64,000 nucleotides of DNA from an uncultured Roseiflexaceae bacterium (GCA_937974195.1 CALJIC010000252.1:1-64000); one strand, 5' to 3'; shown: positions 18,097 through 27,541, counted from the first letter of the stretch. The notes: generated by a model from the letters alone, not told the origin. Made by a program: numbers and translations.

Positions 18097-19035
18097 TCAC
18101 CCGGCGCCGCGCGCCAAGGCGATCAGGAGCGTCAGCGTCACCAGGCTGCCGAGGGTCGTCAGCAGCACGCCGTTGCTGACGAACTCGGGCCAGGAGTCGA
18201 ACTCGAGTGCGATGACCACCATGTTCACCGCGGTGGGCATGGCGGCCTGGATCGTGCCGACGTACAGCGGCAGGCCCTCGAGCCCGAGCAGCACCCCGAA
18301 GCCGTAGCCGAGCGGGATGGAGGCGAGCAGCCGCACCAGCACGGCGGCCGCGAGCGGGCCGTTGGCGTGAACCGGCTCGCGCGCGGTGAGCTGCGTGCCG
18401 AGGATCAGCAGCAGCACCGGGAGCGCGGCGTCGGCCACCAGCCGCAGGCCGCGGTAGAGGCCCGCCGCCAGCGCGCCGTCCCCCTCGTCGAGCCGGATGC
18501 CCGCCGCGCGCAGCGCCAGCGCCGCGATCAGGGCGTAGATCAGCGGCACCCGGAACACCTGGCGCAGCGCCGCCAGCCGGCTGCGGCTCCCGGCCGAGGC
18601 CAGGTAGACCGCCACGGTCTGCGACAGGATCGCCTGGGTCAGGTAGCCGATCACCGCGTACTGGAACCCCAGCTCGCCGAAGGCGAAGCGCGTGACCGAC
18701 AGCCCGTAGTTGCCGGAGTTCATGAAGGTGCTGGTCAGGAGAAAGCCGCTGCGCTGGGCGCGGCTGAGCCGGAAGACGGCCGAGAGGACGAACCCGAGCA
18801 GGAGCGTGCTGGCCATCACCAGGCCCATCTGGGCCGCGAGCCGCAGCGCCTCGCCGCCGACCACCTCGGTGCGCAGCAGGCTGACGAACACCAGCACCGG
18901 GGTCAGGACGTACAGGCTCAGCCGGTTGAGCGTGCGGATGTCGAGCGGGAAGGCGCGGCGCAGCCCGTAGCCGAGCGCCACGACCACCAGGACGGGCAGG
19001 AGCACTTCGGCGAAGGCGGAGAGAACGTCAAGCAT
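18097..19035 (-). CDS. AEC-family transporter (auxin efflux carrier-like permease)
   Basis: This 312-residue membrane protein has about ten hydrophobic segments. The motifs LPVLVVVALGYGLRR near the N-terminus, STFMNSGNYGLSVTRFAFGE, and AMPTAVNMVVIALEFD in the second half are typical of the AEC family (Mem_trans). Characterised bacterial members such as MleP and MdcF move dicarboxylates; the substrate here is unknown. The NSGNYGL and TAVN segments mark the two discontinuous helices of the inverted repeat. It is a single gene with no obvious operon partner, convergent with the preceding gene. Confidence 0.85.
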   Translation of the reverse strand: MLDVLSAFAEVLLPVLVVVALGYGLRRAFPLDIRTLNRLSLYVLTPVLVFVSLLRTEVVGGEALRLAAQMGLVMASTLLLGFVLSAVFRLSRAQRSGFLLTSTFMNSGNYGLSVTRFAFGELGFQYAVIGYLTQAILSQTVAVYLASAGSRSRLAALRQVFRVPLIYALIAALALRAAGIRLDEGDGALAAGLYRGLRLVADAALPVLLLILGTQLTAREPVHANGPLAAAVLVRLLASIPLGYGFGVLLGLEGLPLYVGTIQAAMPTAVNMVVIALEFDSWPEFVSNGVLLTTLGSLVTLTLLIALARGAG

Positions 19036-19197
19036 TGGGGCGTAGCGACGTGTATCAAGCGGTTGTCTGTGCTCGAAGGGCGCCGGGGGCCGGTGGGTGC
19101 CCCACAGGCCGAGTCAGCCGCGGGCGGTGAACGGGCGGAGCGGGGCTCCGGCACGGCGTCCCGGCCGCGCAGGGCGCCGTTTGCGCTAGCGCAGAAA

Positions 19198-19227
19198 GCG
19201 CCGGCGCTGGCGTTCAGAAGCCGGCGC
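19198..19227 (-). terminator. Candidate terminator of the spermidine-synthase-like gene
   Basis: GCGCCGGC (19198-19205) pairs with GCCGGCGC (19220-19227). On the minus strand the stem is followed by TTTCT, 20 bases past the stop of the 19248-20918 gene. Confidence 0.5.
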
Positions 19228-19247
19228 GGGAGGGCGACGGCGGCCGG

Positions 19248-20918
19248 CTAGGGCAGGACCGCCTTGAAGATCAGGCTGTCGATCAGCGCCTCGACCGGCG
19301 CGTGGTCGTCGGTGAACGGCTCGAGCGCCACGCCGCGCCGCGCCGCCTCCTGCGGGTCGAAGCGCCGGGCGACCACCGTCTCCATCACCGCCCGCAGCGC
19401 CGGGTCGCGGATGGCGCTGTAGTTGCGCACGAAGTCGGTCAGCCCATCGCCATCCTCGCGCCGCACGCCGACGATGATCTGGTTGCCGGCGCGCGGGGTG
19501 TCGATCACATACACCTGCGGGAAGACCCGGCTCATCGTCACCGCGATCGTGTCGCCCAGCCGCGTGTCGCCGTCCGGCCCGACCCCGGCGTTCACCACCG
19601 CCACGCCGTCGGGCGTGAGGCGGTCGCGCACCAGCTGGAAGAACTCGACCGTGGTGAGGTGGAAGGGGATGTACGGCTGGTGGTAGGCGTCCATGCCGAT
19701 CACATCGTAGGTGGCGTCGCTGGCGCGGGCCGCCAGCCAGAAGCGGGCGTCCTCGGCGTGGACGCGGTAGTTGGGGTACTCGGGCCCCACCTCCGCGTCG
19801 CGGACGCCGAAGTAGCGCCGGCCGAGCGCGACGATCGCCGGGTCGATCTCCACCGCGTCGATGCGCGTGTCCGGCCCGTAGAGCGCCAGGAACTGGGCGG
19901 GCACGGTGCCGGCGGCCGAGCCGAGCATCGCCAGGCTGCGGATGTCCTCGGGCGAGCGGCCGGCGACGAAGTACGGCGCGACGGCGAAGTAGTCCCACGG
20001 CCCGCCGCCCGTCGTGGTGTCCAGCGGGTCGCCGGTGCGCTCGTAGCGGGTGTTGTAGATCGAGTGGACCGCCAGCCCCTCGTTGAGCATCAGCACGATC
20101 TGCTCGCCGTAGGCCGGGTGCTCGCGCCGCGCGACCTGGATGTAGTTGGTGCCGGACTCCTGCTCGTGGATGAGCGTACAGCCGGAGCAGTCGGCGCTCT
20201 TGATGACGCCGCGGGCGCCGAAGGTGTAGGCCGCGAGCGCCGCGACCGCGGCGAGCGCCAGCAGCCAGCGCCAGTCGCGCAGGCCGAGCACGCCGAGCGC
20301 GACGAGCAGCGCGGCGTACAGGTAGGTGGTGGCGGCGGTGCCGATGGTCGGGATGAGATACAGCGCGGTGAGGAAGGTGCCGAGGATCGAACCGGCGGTC
20401 GAGAGCGCCGAGATCGTGCCGGCGGCGCTGCCGGCGTGCGCGAGGCCGGAGCGGTGGACCTGCAGGCGCACCGCGAACGGGCTGACCATGGCCATCAGCG
20501 TGACCGGCGCGGCGAACAGCAGCAGCACGCCGAGCAGCGCGCCGAGGAAGCCGCTGACGGCCAGCTGCGCCACGGCGCCTTGGGCGAGGCCGAGGATCGG
20601 GCGGGCGAGCGGCGGGATCAGGGCGGTGAGCAGCCCGGCGGCGACGATCAGCCGGTAGAGCAGCCGCTCGTCGGGCCGCCGGTCGGCCAGGCGCCCGCCG
20701 AGGTGGTAGCCGACGGCCAGATAGATCAGCGTCAGGCCGATCACCACCGCCCAGATCGGCTGGGAGGTGCCGAAGTACGGCGCGAGCAGGCGCGAGGCGA
20801 TCATCTCGACGCCGAGCGTGCCGGCGCCGGCGAGGAAGATAGCTAGCAGCAGAAAGCGGCCCGAGCGCAGCACAGTGCCGCTGGCGGGGGCCGCCTCCGC
20901 GGTGAGGGGATGTTCCAT
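19248..20918 (-). CDS. Membrane-anchored spermidine synthase-like fused protein
   Basis: The 556-residue protein joins an N-terminal integral-membrane half (about eight helices, residues 20-245; SRLLAPYFGTSQPIWAVVIG is typical of fused spermidine synthases) to a C-terminal Rossmann methyltransferase-like domain. The SAM-type fold shows AMLGSAAGTVPAQF and TRIDAVEIDPAIVALGRRYFG, with the acidic ribose ligand in VEIDP, and DVIGMDAYHQPYIPFHLTTVEFF. The glycine loop reads GSAAGT rather than GGGDG, so polyamine synthesis is not certain; many such proteins have unknown substrates. YggT lies 7 bp upstream, suggesting co-transcription from the promoter at 21239. Confidence 0.8.
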   Translation of the reverse strand: MEHPLTAEAAPASGTVLRSGRFLLLAIFLAGAGTLGVEMIASRLLAPYFGTSQPIWAVVIGLTLIYLAVGYHLGGRLADRRPDERLLYRLIVAAGLLTALIPPLARPILGLAQGAVAQLAVSGFLGALLGVLLLFAAPVTLMAMVSPFAVRLQVHRSGLAHAGSAAGTISALSTAGSILGTFLTALYLIPTIGTAATTYLYAALLVALGVLGLRDWRWLLALAAVAALAAYTFGARGVIKSADCSGCTLIHEQESGTNYIQVARREHPAYGEQIVLMLNEGLAVHSIYNTRYERTGDPLDTTTGGGPWDYFAVAPYFVAGRSPEDIRSLAMLGSAAGTVPAQFLALYGPDTRIDAVEIDPAIVALGRRYFGVRDAEVGPEYPNYRVHAEDARFWLAARASDATYDVIGMDAYHQPYIPFHLTTVEFFQLVRDRLTPDGVAVVNAGVGPDGDTRLGDTIAVTMSRVFPQVYVIDTPRAGNQIIVGVRREDGDGLTDFVRNYSAIRDPALRAVMETVVARRFDPQEAARRGVALEPFTDDHAPVEALIDSLIFKAVLP

Positions 20919-20925
20919 CAGCGCC

Positions 20926-21195
20926 CTAGTAGCTCGGGATCGCGCTCACAATCAGCTGGCCGAGCGCCTGCAGCAGCAGCATCGCGATGATCGGCGAGAA
21001 GTCGAACATCGGCATGCTCGGCAGCAGGTTGCGGATCGGAGACAGCATCGGCTCAGTGACGTCGCGCAGAACCTGGGTGATCCGCATGTTTCCCATCGGG
21101 TCCACCCACGAGAGCAGCACGCGCCCAAGGATGGCGAACGATAGCACCTGGAGCAGCATGAGAATGAAGCTGACGATGAACCCTGAGCCGGTCAT
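20926..21195 (-). CDS. YggT family membrane protein
   Basis: The 89-residue protein has two transmembrane helices around FIVSFILMLLQVLSFAILGRVLLSWVD and DFSPIIAMLLLQALGQLIV. The RVLLSW and EPMLSPIRNLLP segments are the YggT signature. Homologues assist cell-shape or division-linked membrane processes and are often encoded near division genes. I chose ATG 21195, about 9 nt after GAGGAGGC; an upstream in-frame codon gives a non-conserved extension. Confidence 0.88.
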   Translation of the reverse strand: MTGSGFIVSFILMLLQVLSFAILGRVLLSWVDPMGNMRITQVLRDVTEPMLSPIRNLLPSMPMFDFSPIIAMLLLQALGQLIVSAIPSY

Positions 21196-21238
21196 ATGTG
21201 CACTGCCTCCTCGCGCAAGGTGGGTTCGGGATACAGGT

Positions 21239-21247
21239 ATTATACCA
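21239..21247 (-). promoter_or_regulatory. Extended -10 promoter of yggT
   Basis: On the minus strand TGGTATAAT gives TGn plus a perfect TATAAT, 44 bp upstream of the yggT start. Confidence 0.6.
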
Positions 21248-21281
21248 CCACGCACCCGGTTGCGCGCCGCACGTCAGCGCG

Positions 21282-22610
21282 CTACTCCTCGAGCCGCGCC
21301 CTGACCGCCGCCGCGTGGGCCGTCAGCCCCTCGGCCTCGGCCAGGCGCACGGTAGCCGGGCCGATCCGCCTCAGCGCCGCGTCGTTCAGCCCCACCAGCG
21401 AGATCACCTTGCGGAAGTCGTCGACGTTGACCGGCGAGGCGAAGCGGGCGGTGCCCCCGGTCGGCATGATGTGCGACGGCCCGGCGGTGTAGTCGCCCAG
21501 CACCTCGAAGGAGCGCTCGCCCAGGAAGATCCCGCCGGCGTTGCGCACCCGGCCGACGTACTGCCAGGGCTCCTGCACCAGCAGGCAGAGGTGCTCCGGC
21601 CCGTACTCGTTGGCGAGCGCCAGCGCCGCCTCGAGGTCCGGCACCACCACGATGCCCCCGCGCCGCTCCACCGTCTCGGCGGCGGCCTCGGCGCGCTCGA
21701 GGGCCTCGAGCTGGCGCGCCACCTCGGCCTGAACCGCCTCGGCCAGCTCCGCGCTCGGCGTGAGCAGGATGGCCGAGGCCAGCACGTGCTCGGCCTGCGC
21801 CAGCAGGTCGGCCGCCACCAGCCGCGGGTCGGCCTGCGCGTCGGCGATCACCAGCGTCTCGGTCGGGCCGGGGAGCGCCTCGATGCCCACCACGCCGTAG
21901 ACCGCGCGCTTGGCAAGCACCACGAACAGGTTGCCCGGCCCGGCGATCTTGTCCACCTGGGGCACGCTGTCGGTGCCGAAGGCCAGCGCGGCGATCGCCT
22001 GCGCGCCGCCGAGCCGGAACACGCGCGACACGCCGGCCACGTGGGCGGCCGCGAGCACCACCTCGGCGATCTCCCCGCTGGCGCGCTGGGGCGGCGAGCA
22101 GACGACGATCTCCTCCACGCCGGCGACGCGCGCGGGGATGGCGGCGTGCAGCAGCGAGGAGGGCAGCGGCGCGCTTCCCCCCGGCGCGTAGATCCCCACC
22201 CGCGCGAGCGGCACCACCAGCTGCCCGAGCGCCCCCTCCGGGCCGAAGTCCACCCAGGAGTTGCGCGCCTGGCGGCGGTGGAAGCGCTCGAGCTCGGACG
22301 CTGCCAGCTGCAGCGCCTCGAGCAGCGCCGGGTCCAGGTTGGCGGCCGCCTGCGCGAGGCGCTCGGGCGGGACCGCGAGCGGCCCGCTGTACCCGTCAAG
22401 CCGCTCGCCCCACTCCTGCAGGGCCGCGTCGCCGCGCGCGCGCACGTCGGCGATGATGCGCTCGACCGCCTGCGCCGGGGTCAGGCGCTCGCCGAAGATG
22501 CGCGCGATCGAATCGAGCAGCTCGGGCGGCGCCTCCACCTCGTCCAGCGGCGTCCGCCGCAGAATGGTGCGTCGGGCGGCGGCGATATCGTCCAAGATCG
22601 GGATAGGCAT
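21282..22610 (-). CDS. hisD: Histidinol dehydrogenase
   Basis: HisD oxidises L-histidinol to L-histidine in two NAD-dependent steps, the last reactions of histidine synthesis. The 442-residue product is of standard length and contains VGIYAPGGSAPLPSSLLHAAIPA, KIAGPGNLFVVLAKRAVYG, PGPTETLVIADA, LLAQAEH (Gln/His zinc ligands), NEYGPEHL and GPSHIMPTGGTARF. ATG 22610 has AGGAGAG just upstream; the frame stays open further without family similarity. hisG lies 1.8 kb away beyond an unrelated lipoprotein, so the his genes are scattered. A TATAAT at 22645-22650 is a likely -10. Confidence 0.96.
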   Translation of the reverse strand: MPIPILDDIAAARRTILRRTPLDEVEAPPELLDSIARIFGERLTPAQAVERIIADVRARGDAALQEWGERLDGYSGPLAVPPERLAQAAANLDPALLEALQLAASELERFHRRQARNSWVDFGPEGALGQLVVPLARVGIYAPGGSAPLPSSLLHAAIPARVAGVEEIVVCSPPQRASGEIAEVVLAAAHVAGVSRVFRLGGAQAIAALAFGTDSVPQVDKIAGPGNLFVVLAKRAVYGVVGIEALPGPTETLVIADAQADPRLVAADLLAQAEHVLASAILLTPSAELAEAVQAEVARQLEALERAEAAAETVERRGGIVVVPDLEAALALANEYGPEHLCLLVQEPWQYVGRVRNAGGIFLGERSFEVLGDYTAGPSHIMPTGGTARFASPVNVDDFRKVISLVGLNDAALRRIGPATVRLAEAEGLTAHAAAVRARLEE

Positions 22611-22644
22611 CGGCTCTCCTGTAGGCATTCGTAGAGTCGTGCGC

Positions 22645-22650
22645 ATTATA
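22645..22650 (-). promoter_or_regulatory. -10 box candidate for hisD
   Basis: TATAAT on the minus strand, 34 bp before the hisD start codon. No -35 or TGn extension is evident. Confidence 0.35.
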
Positions 22651-22845
22651 CGCGGAAACGTGCGTATCCTTCGTGCGCGCTCATGCGCTAGATACAGTGT
22701 GATCGCAGCGTGGCGGGCCAGGTTCGAGGAACTGAGCCTGTTTCGCTCACACTTCGACACCTCGGGCCTGTGACGTGCGTCTTAGACTCTGGCGACGGCG
22801 CGCAGCGCCGCAGACGCTACATCATATCGTTCTAGGAGGATTCCC

Positions 22846-24258
22846 GTGTTCACATCGATCCTCGCACGTCGGCTGGCGCGCGCACTGCTGTTCGCCACGC
22901 TGCTCGCGCTGCTGGCTGCCTGTGGCGGCGGGTCGCGGTCGAGCTCTCCGACGGACACCCCGCGTGAGCAGCCGACCGCCGGGCGGCGCGAGCAGCCGAC
23001 CGCCGCGACGACCGGTGAGGCCAAGCTGGTTAGCGCGACTCTCGCCAAGGAGCTTGGCGAGAACCAGGAGCCGATCGACCCGACCGAGTCGTTCTACCCG
23101 GATGAGACGATCTACCTCTCGCTCGAGTTCGAGGGGCGGCCCAAGGAGGGCGTGGTCCGCTCCGAGTTCTTCTGGGGCGATGAGTCGATTGACGCGGCCG
23201 AAGTCGACTTCGCCGACGTCAACAGCGACGTGCTGTTCTCGATCGGCCAGAGCACGTTCGCCAGCTTCCACCTGACCCCCGCGAGCCCGCTGCCGATCAG
23301 CTCCCGGTACCGCGTCGAGACCACGCTCGACGGCGAGCCGCTCGGCATCTACGAGTTCGAGGTGATCCCGCCGGCCGACGCGATCGAGACGAGGATCACC
23401 GATGCGACGCTGGCCAGGGGCGAGGAGGGCTTCGTCCCGATCGACCCGACTACCGAGTTCGCCCCCGAGGACCACGTCTACCTGGTCGGCAGCGGCACCC
23501 TCGGCAAGCTGTCCTGGCTCAAGGTCGAGTGGTACATCAACGGCGAGCTGGACGACGCCGGGACGAAGACGGTCGGCCCGCTCGAGGAGGACATCGAGGA
23601 CGGCGGGTTCTCGTTCTACTTCCGGCCGGCGGGCGGCTGGCCGGAGGGCCTGCACGAGGCGGTGCTGTACGTCAACGATGTGGAGGTCGGCAACTTCGGC
23701 TTCAGCGTCGGCGAGGTGCTGGCCGAGATCCCCACTCCGGCCATCACGCCCGGCGAGGAGGGCACGGCGACGGTCGAGATCGGCGCGCTGGAGACCTTCA
23801 GCCCGGCGAGCGGCCTGTTCACGATCGACGTGCCGTCCAACTGGGCGTTCGGCGACAACAGCAACGAGCTGAGCGCCAACTACTCCTGGACCGCGCCGAG
23901 CGGCACCGCCGGCATCATCATCTCGCTCTACGTGAACCCGGAGGAGATGACCGAGGATCAGCTGAGCGAGGTGGGCACCGACTTCGTCGAGAGCGTGTTC
24001 GGCAGCGAGCCGGCGTTCGAGATCATCGAGGTCACGCCGCAGAGCGACGGCAGCGTGCTGATCGCCTGGCTCGCGACGCCTGAGATCGACGGGCCGATGG
24101 ACATGATCGGGCTGACCTACATCGAGCAGCGCGGGGACAAGGTCTCGCTGCTGAACGTCCTGCTGCCGGAGGCGGAGTACGAGGACCTGTGGGACAGCGC
24201 GTTCGACCACATCGTCAACAGCTACCGGATCGACCCGTCGGTCGACATCGCTCCGTAG
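22846..24258 (+). CDS. Lipoprotein with two tandem beta-sandwich repeats and PsbP-like C-terminus
   Basis: This 470-residue lipoprotein starts at GTG 22846 behind AGGAGG. Its signal sequence ends in lipobox LLAAC (Cys ~26), followed by a Ser/Pro/Thr linker to ~55. Two homologous ~105-residue modules follow: KLVSATLAKELGENQEPIDP and TRITDATLARGEEGFVPIDP each open a domain containing an acidic YPDETIYLSLE / APEDHVYLVGS strand. Residues ~300-465 (SGLFTIDVPSNWAF ... ISLYVNPEEMTEDQLSEV) resemble the PsbP/MOG1-like fold common in Chloroflexota lipoproteins. It presumably acts at the outer face of the membrane. No function is assignable. Confidence 0.75.
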   Translation: MFTSILARRLARALLFATLLALLAACGGGSRSSSPTDTPREQPTAGRREQPTAATTGEAKLVSATLAKELGENQEPIDPTESFYPDETIYLSLEFEGRPKEGVVRSEFFWGDESIDAAEVDFADVNSDVLFSIGQSTFASFHLTPASPLPISSRYRVETTLDGEPLGIYEFEVIPPADAIETRITDATLARGEEGFVPIDPTTEFAPEDHVYLVGSGTLGKLSWLKVEWYINGELDDAGTKTVGPLEEDIEDGGFSFYFRPAGGWPEGLHEAVLYVNDVEVGNFGFSVGEVLAEIPTPAITPGEEGTATVEIGALETFSPASGLFTIDVPSNWAFGDNSNELSANYSWTAPSGTAGIIISLYVNPEEMTEDQLSEVGTDFVESVFGSEPAFEIIEVTPQSDGSVLIAWLATPEIDGPMDMIGLTYIEQRGDKVSLLNVLLPEAEYEDLWDSAFDHIVNSYRIDPSVDIAP

Positions 24259-24314
24259 CCTGACGTGAAGCGATGTGTCTGCGCGCCGCGGGAGGGCCCG
24301 GCACGCAGATAGGG

Positions 24315-24357
24315 GAAGAGGTGTGGTAGACGGCTTCGCCGCCGGCCACACCTCTTC
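24315..24357. terminator. Bidirectional terminator between lipoprotein gene and hisG
   Basis: GAAGAGGTGTGG (24315-24326) pairs perfectly with CCACACCTCTTC (24346-24357), with an inner CGGC-TTCG-CCG stem, followed by TCTTT on the plus strand. It lies between two convergent genes. Confidence 0.8.
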
Positions 24358-24368
24358 TCTTTGACGGC

Positions 24369-25376
24369 TTACCCGAGCTGCTCCAGCAGCGCCGCGTAGG
24401 AGTCGCAGCGCGCCTCGAAGACGTACTGGGCCGGCGTGACGGCGATCCCGCCGCCGCCGAGGGCGCGCAGGTGGTCGACCAGCGCCAGCACCCGCTCCTG
24501 CGGCACCACCAGCGTCACCATGAACCAGCCTGTGGGGCCATCGGCCCCCGGCGTGCCCGGCCACACCGGCGCGATCGTCGGCCCCTGCATGCCGGCCAGC
24601 TCCGGGCGCGCCACCACCCGCCGCCCGACATCCTCAACCGACGCGCCGGCGATGTTGGCCGTGACCTGCACGAAGCGCCGCGCGCGCCGCCGGGCCTCCA
24701 TGAGCTCCAGCACGTCGCGCGTCGTCTCGAGCGCCGACGGGTTGGCGCGCAGGCTGCGCCGGCTGGCGATCAGGCAGGCCTGCGAGCGCAGCAGCGGCCC
24801 GCCGACGATCTTGAGCTGGTTGTCGCGGATCGTCGTGCCGGTCTCGGTGATGTCGACGATGATGTCGGCGTACCCCAGGCCCGGCGCGGCCTCGGTGGCG
24901 CCCTGCGAGTCGATCAGGCGGAAGTAGTTGATCCCGTTCGCGTAGCAGAAGCGCCGCGTCAGCGACGGGTACTTGGTGGCGATGCGCAGCTGCCGGCCTT
25001 GGGCGTGCAGCTCCACCGCCAGGTCGGCCAGGTCGTGCGCCGAAGTGACGTCGATCCAGGCCTCGGGCACCGCCACCACCAGCTCCGCCGCGCCGAACCC
25101 CAGGTCATCGAAGATCACCAGCGGGTCGTCGCGGTCGCCGCGCAGCTCCTCCACCAGGTCCAGCCCGGTGATCCCCAGGTCGAGCTCGCCCTCGGCGATC
25201 TTCTCGACGATATCGGCCGGCCGGTGCAGCAGCACCTCGGCGGACGGCAGCGCGCGGATGGTGGCGGTGTAGCGCCGCGGGTTGGGCCGCGAGACGCGCA
25301 GCCCGCAGCTCTCCAGGAAGGCGAGCGTGCCGTCGTACAGGCTGCCCTTCGATGGGATGGCGAATCGTAGGGTCAT
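24369..25376 (-). CDS. hisG: ATP phosphoribosyltransferase, long form
   Basis: HisG condenses ATP with PRPP, the first and feedback-controlled step of histidine synthesis. The 335-residue length indicates a long, self-regulated form with a C-terminal ACT-like domain (TGWFMVTLVVPQERVLALVDHL, ITVTPAQYVFE-like end). N-terminal motifs are LRFAIPSKGSLYDGTLAFL, GITGLDLVEE and the PRPP loop DIIVDITETGTTIRDN. Since long HisG does not need HisZ, the HisS-like gene at 32161 is less likely to be its regulatory subunit. It ends the minus-strand run from hisS and is 7 bp from the preceding membrane-protein gene. Confidence 0.95.
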   Translation of the reverse strand: MTLRFAIPSKGSLYDGTLAFLESCGLRVSRPNPRRYTATIRALPSAEVLLHRPADIVEKIAEGELDLGITGLDLVEELRGDRDDPLVIFDDLGFGAAELVVAVPEAWIDVTSAHDLADLAVELHAQGRQLRIATKYPSLTRRFCYANGINYFRLIDSQGATEAAPGLGYADIIVDITETGTTIRDNQLKIVGGPLLRSQACLIASRRSLRANPSALETTRDVLELMEARRRARRFVQVTANIAGASVEDVGRRVVARPELAGMQGPTIAPVWPGTPGADGPTGWFMVTLVVPQERVLALVDHLRALGGGGIAVTPAQYVFEARCDSYAALLEQLG

Positions 25377-25383
25377 GGGTATC

Positions 25384-25869
25384 TCAGTTCTTGAGGGTCG
25401 CGACGACCCGGCTGAGCGCCACGACTCCCGCCAGGCCGAGCAGCAGGACCCAGATGAATCCGAGCTCGATGCGGACGAGCAGCGCGGCGGCCCCCAGCGC
25501 GAGCCCGGCGCCGACGACCGCCGCCAGGCGACGGGCGTGCGCCCGCCACAGCCGCTCCTCGTCCACCACGCGCCCGATCGCCTGCAGGCGGAGCGCGAAG
25601 CCGGTGAGATCCCAGGCGACGAGCGCGGCGGCGACGCTGGCCAGGCCCCATGCCGGCGCGAGGCTGCTGAGCACCGCGAAGCCCGCCAGCCCGACGAGCA
25701 GGAGGAACCCGACGGTGCCCGGCCAGCCGAGCCCGCGGCGCAGGCCGCCCAGCCAGGCCGCCCCGGCGATCGCGCACAGCAGCGCCTCGGTCAGGCGCCC
25801 GGCGCCGGCGTAGGCGACCGCCGGGATGAGGCCGGCGGCGACGATAGCTATGGCAACGAGACGGCTCAT
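25384..25869 (-). CDS. Small integral membrane protein downstream of DUF58 gene
   Basis: The 161-residue protein has four or five hydrophobic helices and an Arg-rich cytoplasmic loop (RVVDEERLWRAHARR). I recognise no family. Its ATG overlaps the stop of the DUF58 gene (ATGA, 25866-25869), so translation is probably coupled and the protein may belong to the MoxR/DUF58 complex. Confidence 0.65.
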   Translation of the reverse strand: MSRLVAIAIVAAGLIPAVAYAGAGRLTEALLCAIAGAAWLGGLRRGLGWPGTVGFLLLVGLAGFAVLSSLAPAWGLASVAAALVAWDLTGFALRLQAIGRVVDEERLWRAHARRLAAVVGAGLALGAAALLVRIELGFIWVLLLGLAGVVALSRVVATLKN

Positions 25870-27137
25870 CGCGCCAGTGTCATAAAAGGCCGCGCGAGCG
25901 CCTGCTCGGCCAGCTCGCGGAACGGCACCTCGACATGCCAGTCTACCACGCGAACGCCCGTCTCGCGGATGCGCCGCAGCAGCAGGCGGCGCTCCAGGCT
26001 GGCCAGGCGCAGCGCGACCTCGGCCTGCGGCGTCTCGGCGAGGTGCGCCCGCTCGAAGGAGACCGGGTCCGGGCTGATCACGAGCAGCTCGTAGCCGTGG
26101 GCGCGGAGGCGCGTCAACGTCGGCAGGTCGCCGCGCTGGAGCGGGCTGATCAGGATGAGCTGCGAGCGGGCCGGAAACTGGCGCGTCGGCAGGTTGTCCA
26201 GGCTCTCGAAGGCCACGTGGTCGCCCTGCTCGGCGCGGGCGAGCGCCCGCATGATCCGCTCGCGCTGGGCCTTGCCGTAGCCGGGGAAGGTCCAGTCGAG
26301 CGCGTTGCCGTACACCACCAGCCCGACGCGGTTGCCGCGCTCGAGCAGGGCGTCGGCGAGCGACGCGGCGGCCTCGACGGCGTGCTCGAACAGGGCGCCC
26401 CCTGGGCCGCTGACATCGCTGCTGCGGCGGGCGTCCAGGATCAGGCCCACGTCGGCGACGCGCTCCTGCTCGAACTCGTTGACGAACAGCGTCTGCGGGA
26501 AGCGGGCGGTGACGCGCGCGTTAACCCAGCGGGTCGGATCGCCGGGCTGATACTCGCGCACGCCGAAGAACTCGACGCCCGGGCCGCCCTGGCGCGCGGG
26601 GATGAGCCCGGCGTTGTTGCGGGTGCGGCGCGGGCGGATGTCCATGCGGCGCAGGCGCGCGAGCGGCGGCAGCACGAAGAGCTGACCGGGGGCGGGCAGG
26701 CGCACCAGGCGGCTGCGCAGGCCGAGCGCGTCGGTGACCACCGCGCTGGCCGCGGCGAAGCGGTACAGCCGGCGCTCGCCGCGCACCGAGTAGGTGAGCT
26801 CGGCGGACTGGCCGGGCGCGAGCGCGGCGCGCAGGGTCGGCTTCCCGTCCGCCAGCTCCAGGCCGGCGGGCAGCTCGTCCACGAGCAGCAGGTCTGCGGT
26901 GTGCCGGCCCTCGTTCGTCACCTCCAGCCGCACGGTCACCGGCTCGCCGGGCCTGGCGCGCTCGGAGGAGAGGCGGCGGCGGGCGCGCAGGGCGATGTCG
27001 GCGGGCTGCGAGATGAGCGCCGCGCCCAGGTAGACGAGCAGCGGCAGCGCGAGCGCGAGCAAGGCCCCGCTGAGGGTGGCGAGCCCGGCGATCAGGAGCG
27101 CGTAGAGCGCCAGGTTGAGGACGAGCGCCCGGCTCAT
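25866..27137 (-). CDS. DUF58 domain protein (MoxR-associated, vWA-like)
   Basis: The 423-residue protein has two N-terminal transmembrane helices (LNLALYALLIAGLATLSGALLALALPLLVYLGAALI), a beta-rich segment (~60-190), the DUF58 core (VEFFGVREYQPGDPTRWVNARVTAR), and a vWA-like region with a DARRSSD-type metal-binding motif (GLILDARRSSDVSGPGG). DUF58 proteins act with MoxR AAA+ ATPases in cofactor insertion, protein maturation or envelope stress. ATG 27137 is preceded by GGAGG at six bases; the frame continues upstream into repeat DNA without family similarity. The moxR gene is 670 bp upstream, an unusually large gap filled by repeats. Confidence 0.85.
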   Translation of the reverse strand: MSRALVLNLALYALLIAGLATLSGALLALALPLLVYLGAALISQPADIALRARRRLSSERARPGEPVTVRLEVTNEGRHTADLLLVDELPAGLELADGKPTLRAALAPGQSAELTYSVRGERRLYRFAAASAVVTDALGLRSRLVRLPAPGQLFVLPPLARLRRMDIRPRRTRNNAGLIPARQGGPGVEFFGVREYQPGDPTRWVNARVTARFPQTLFVNEFEQERVADVGLILDARRSSDVSGPGGALFEHAVEAAASLADALLERGNRVGLVVYGNALDWTFPGYGKAQRERIMRALARAEQGDHVAFESLDNLPTRQFPARSQLILISPLQRGDLPTLTRLRAHGYELLVISPDPVSFERAHLAETPQAEVALRLASLERRLLLRRIRETGVRVVDWHVEVPFRELAEQALARPFMTLAR

Positions 27138-27541
27138 GGGGCGCCTCCGGCGCTCAGGGGGTGCCGCGGCGCGCGGCGGGCGGTGAAGGTGGGCTGCTGC
27201 CCCTGTACCCCCTTCGTACTCCAAACGCGGTGCCGCGGCGCGCGGCGGGCGGCAGGGGCGGGCCGCCGCCCCTGCACCCCCGGCGAAGGGCTTCGCCCCT
27301 TCGAACCCCAAAAAGAGCGAGTCCTGTGCTGTGCGCCCGTTGCCATGCCTCCGGGCACCGCAGCGCCGGCATCCCGCCGACGCAGGTCAGACACCATCCG
27401 CACCTCGCGAGGGCATTCGATCCGGCGGCGATTCGGATAGTGGCGAACATCGGGGCTGGAGCACGGCATGACAACGGGCAGTCGTGCTTGGACTCGACCG
27501 CTTGCGGGGGGGACTGGGGGGGCCGCTAGGCCCCGCCCAGC
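27138..27541. other. Gene-free repeat-derived region between DUF58 and moxR genes
   Basis: I see no gene here. It contains GGCGAAG-GG-CTTCGCC (27286-27301), a duplicated GGTGCCGCGGCGCGCGGCGG block (about 27160 and 27230), and GGCATGACAACGGGCA (27465-27480), the reverse complement of a block in the dispersed intergenic repeat at 17171 and 52731. Confidence 0.5.
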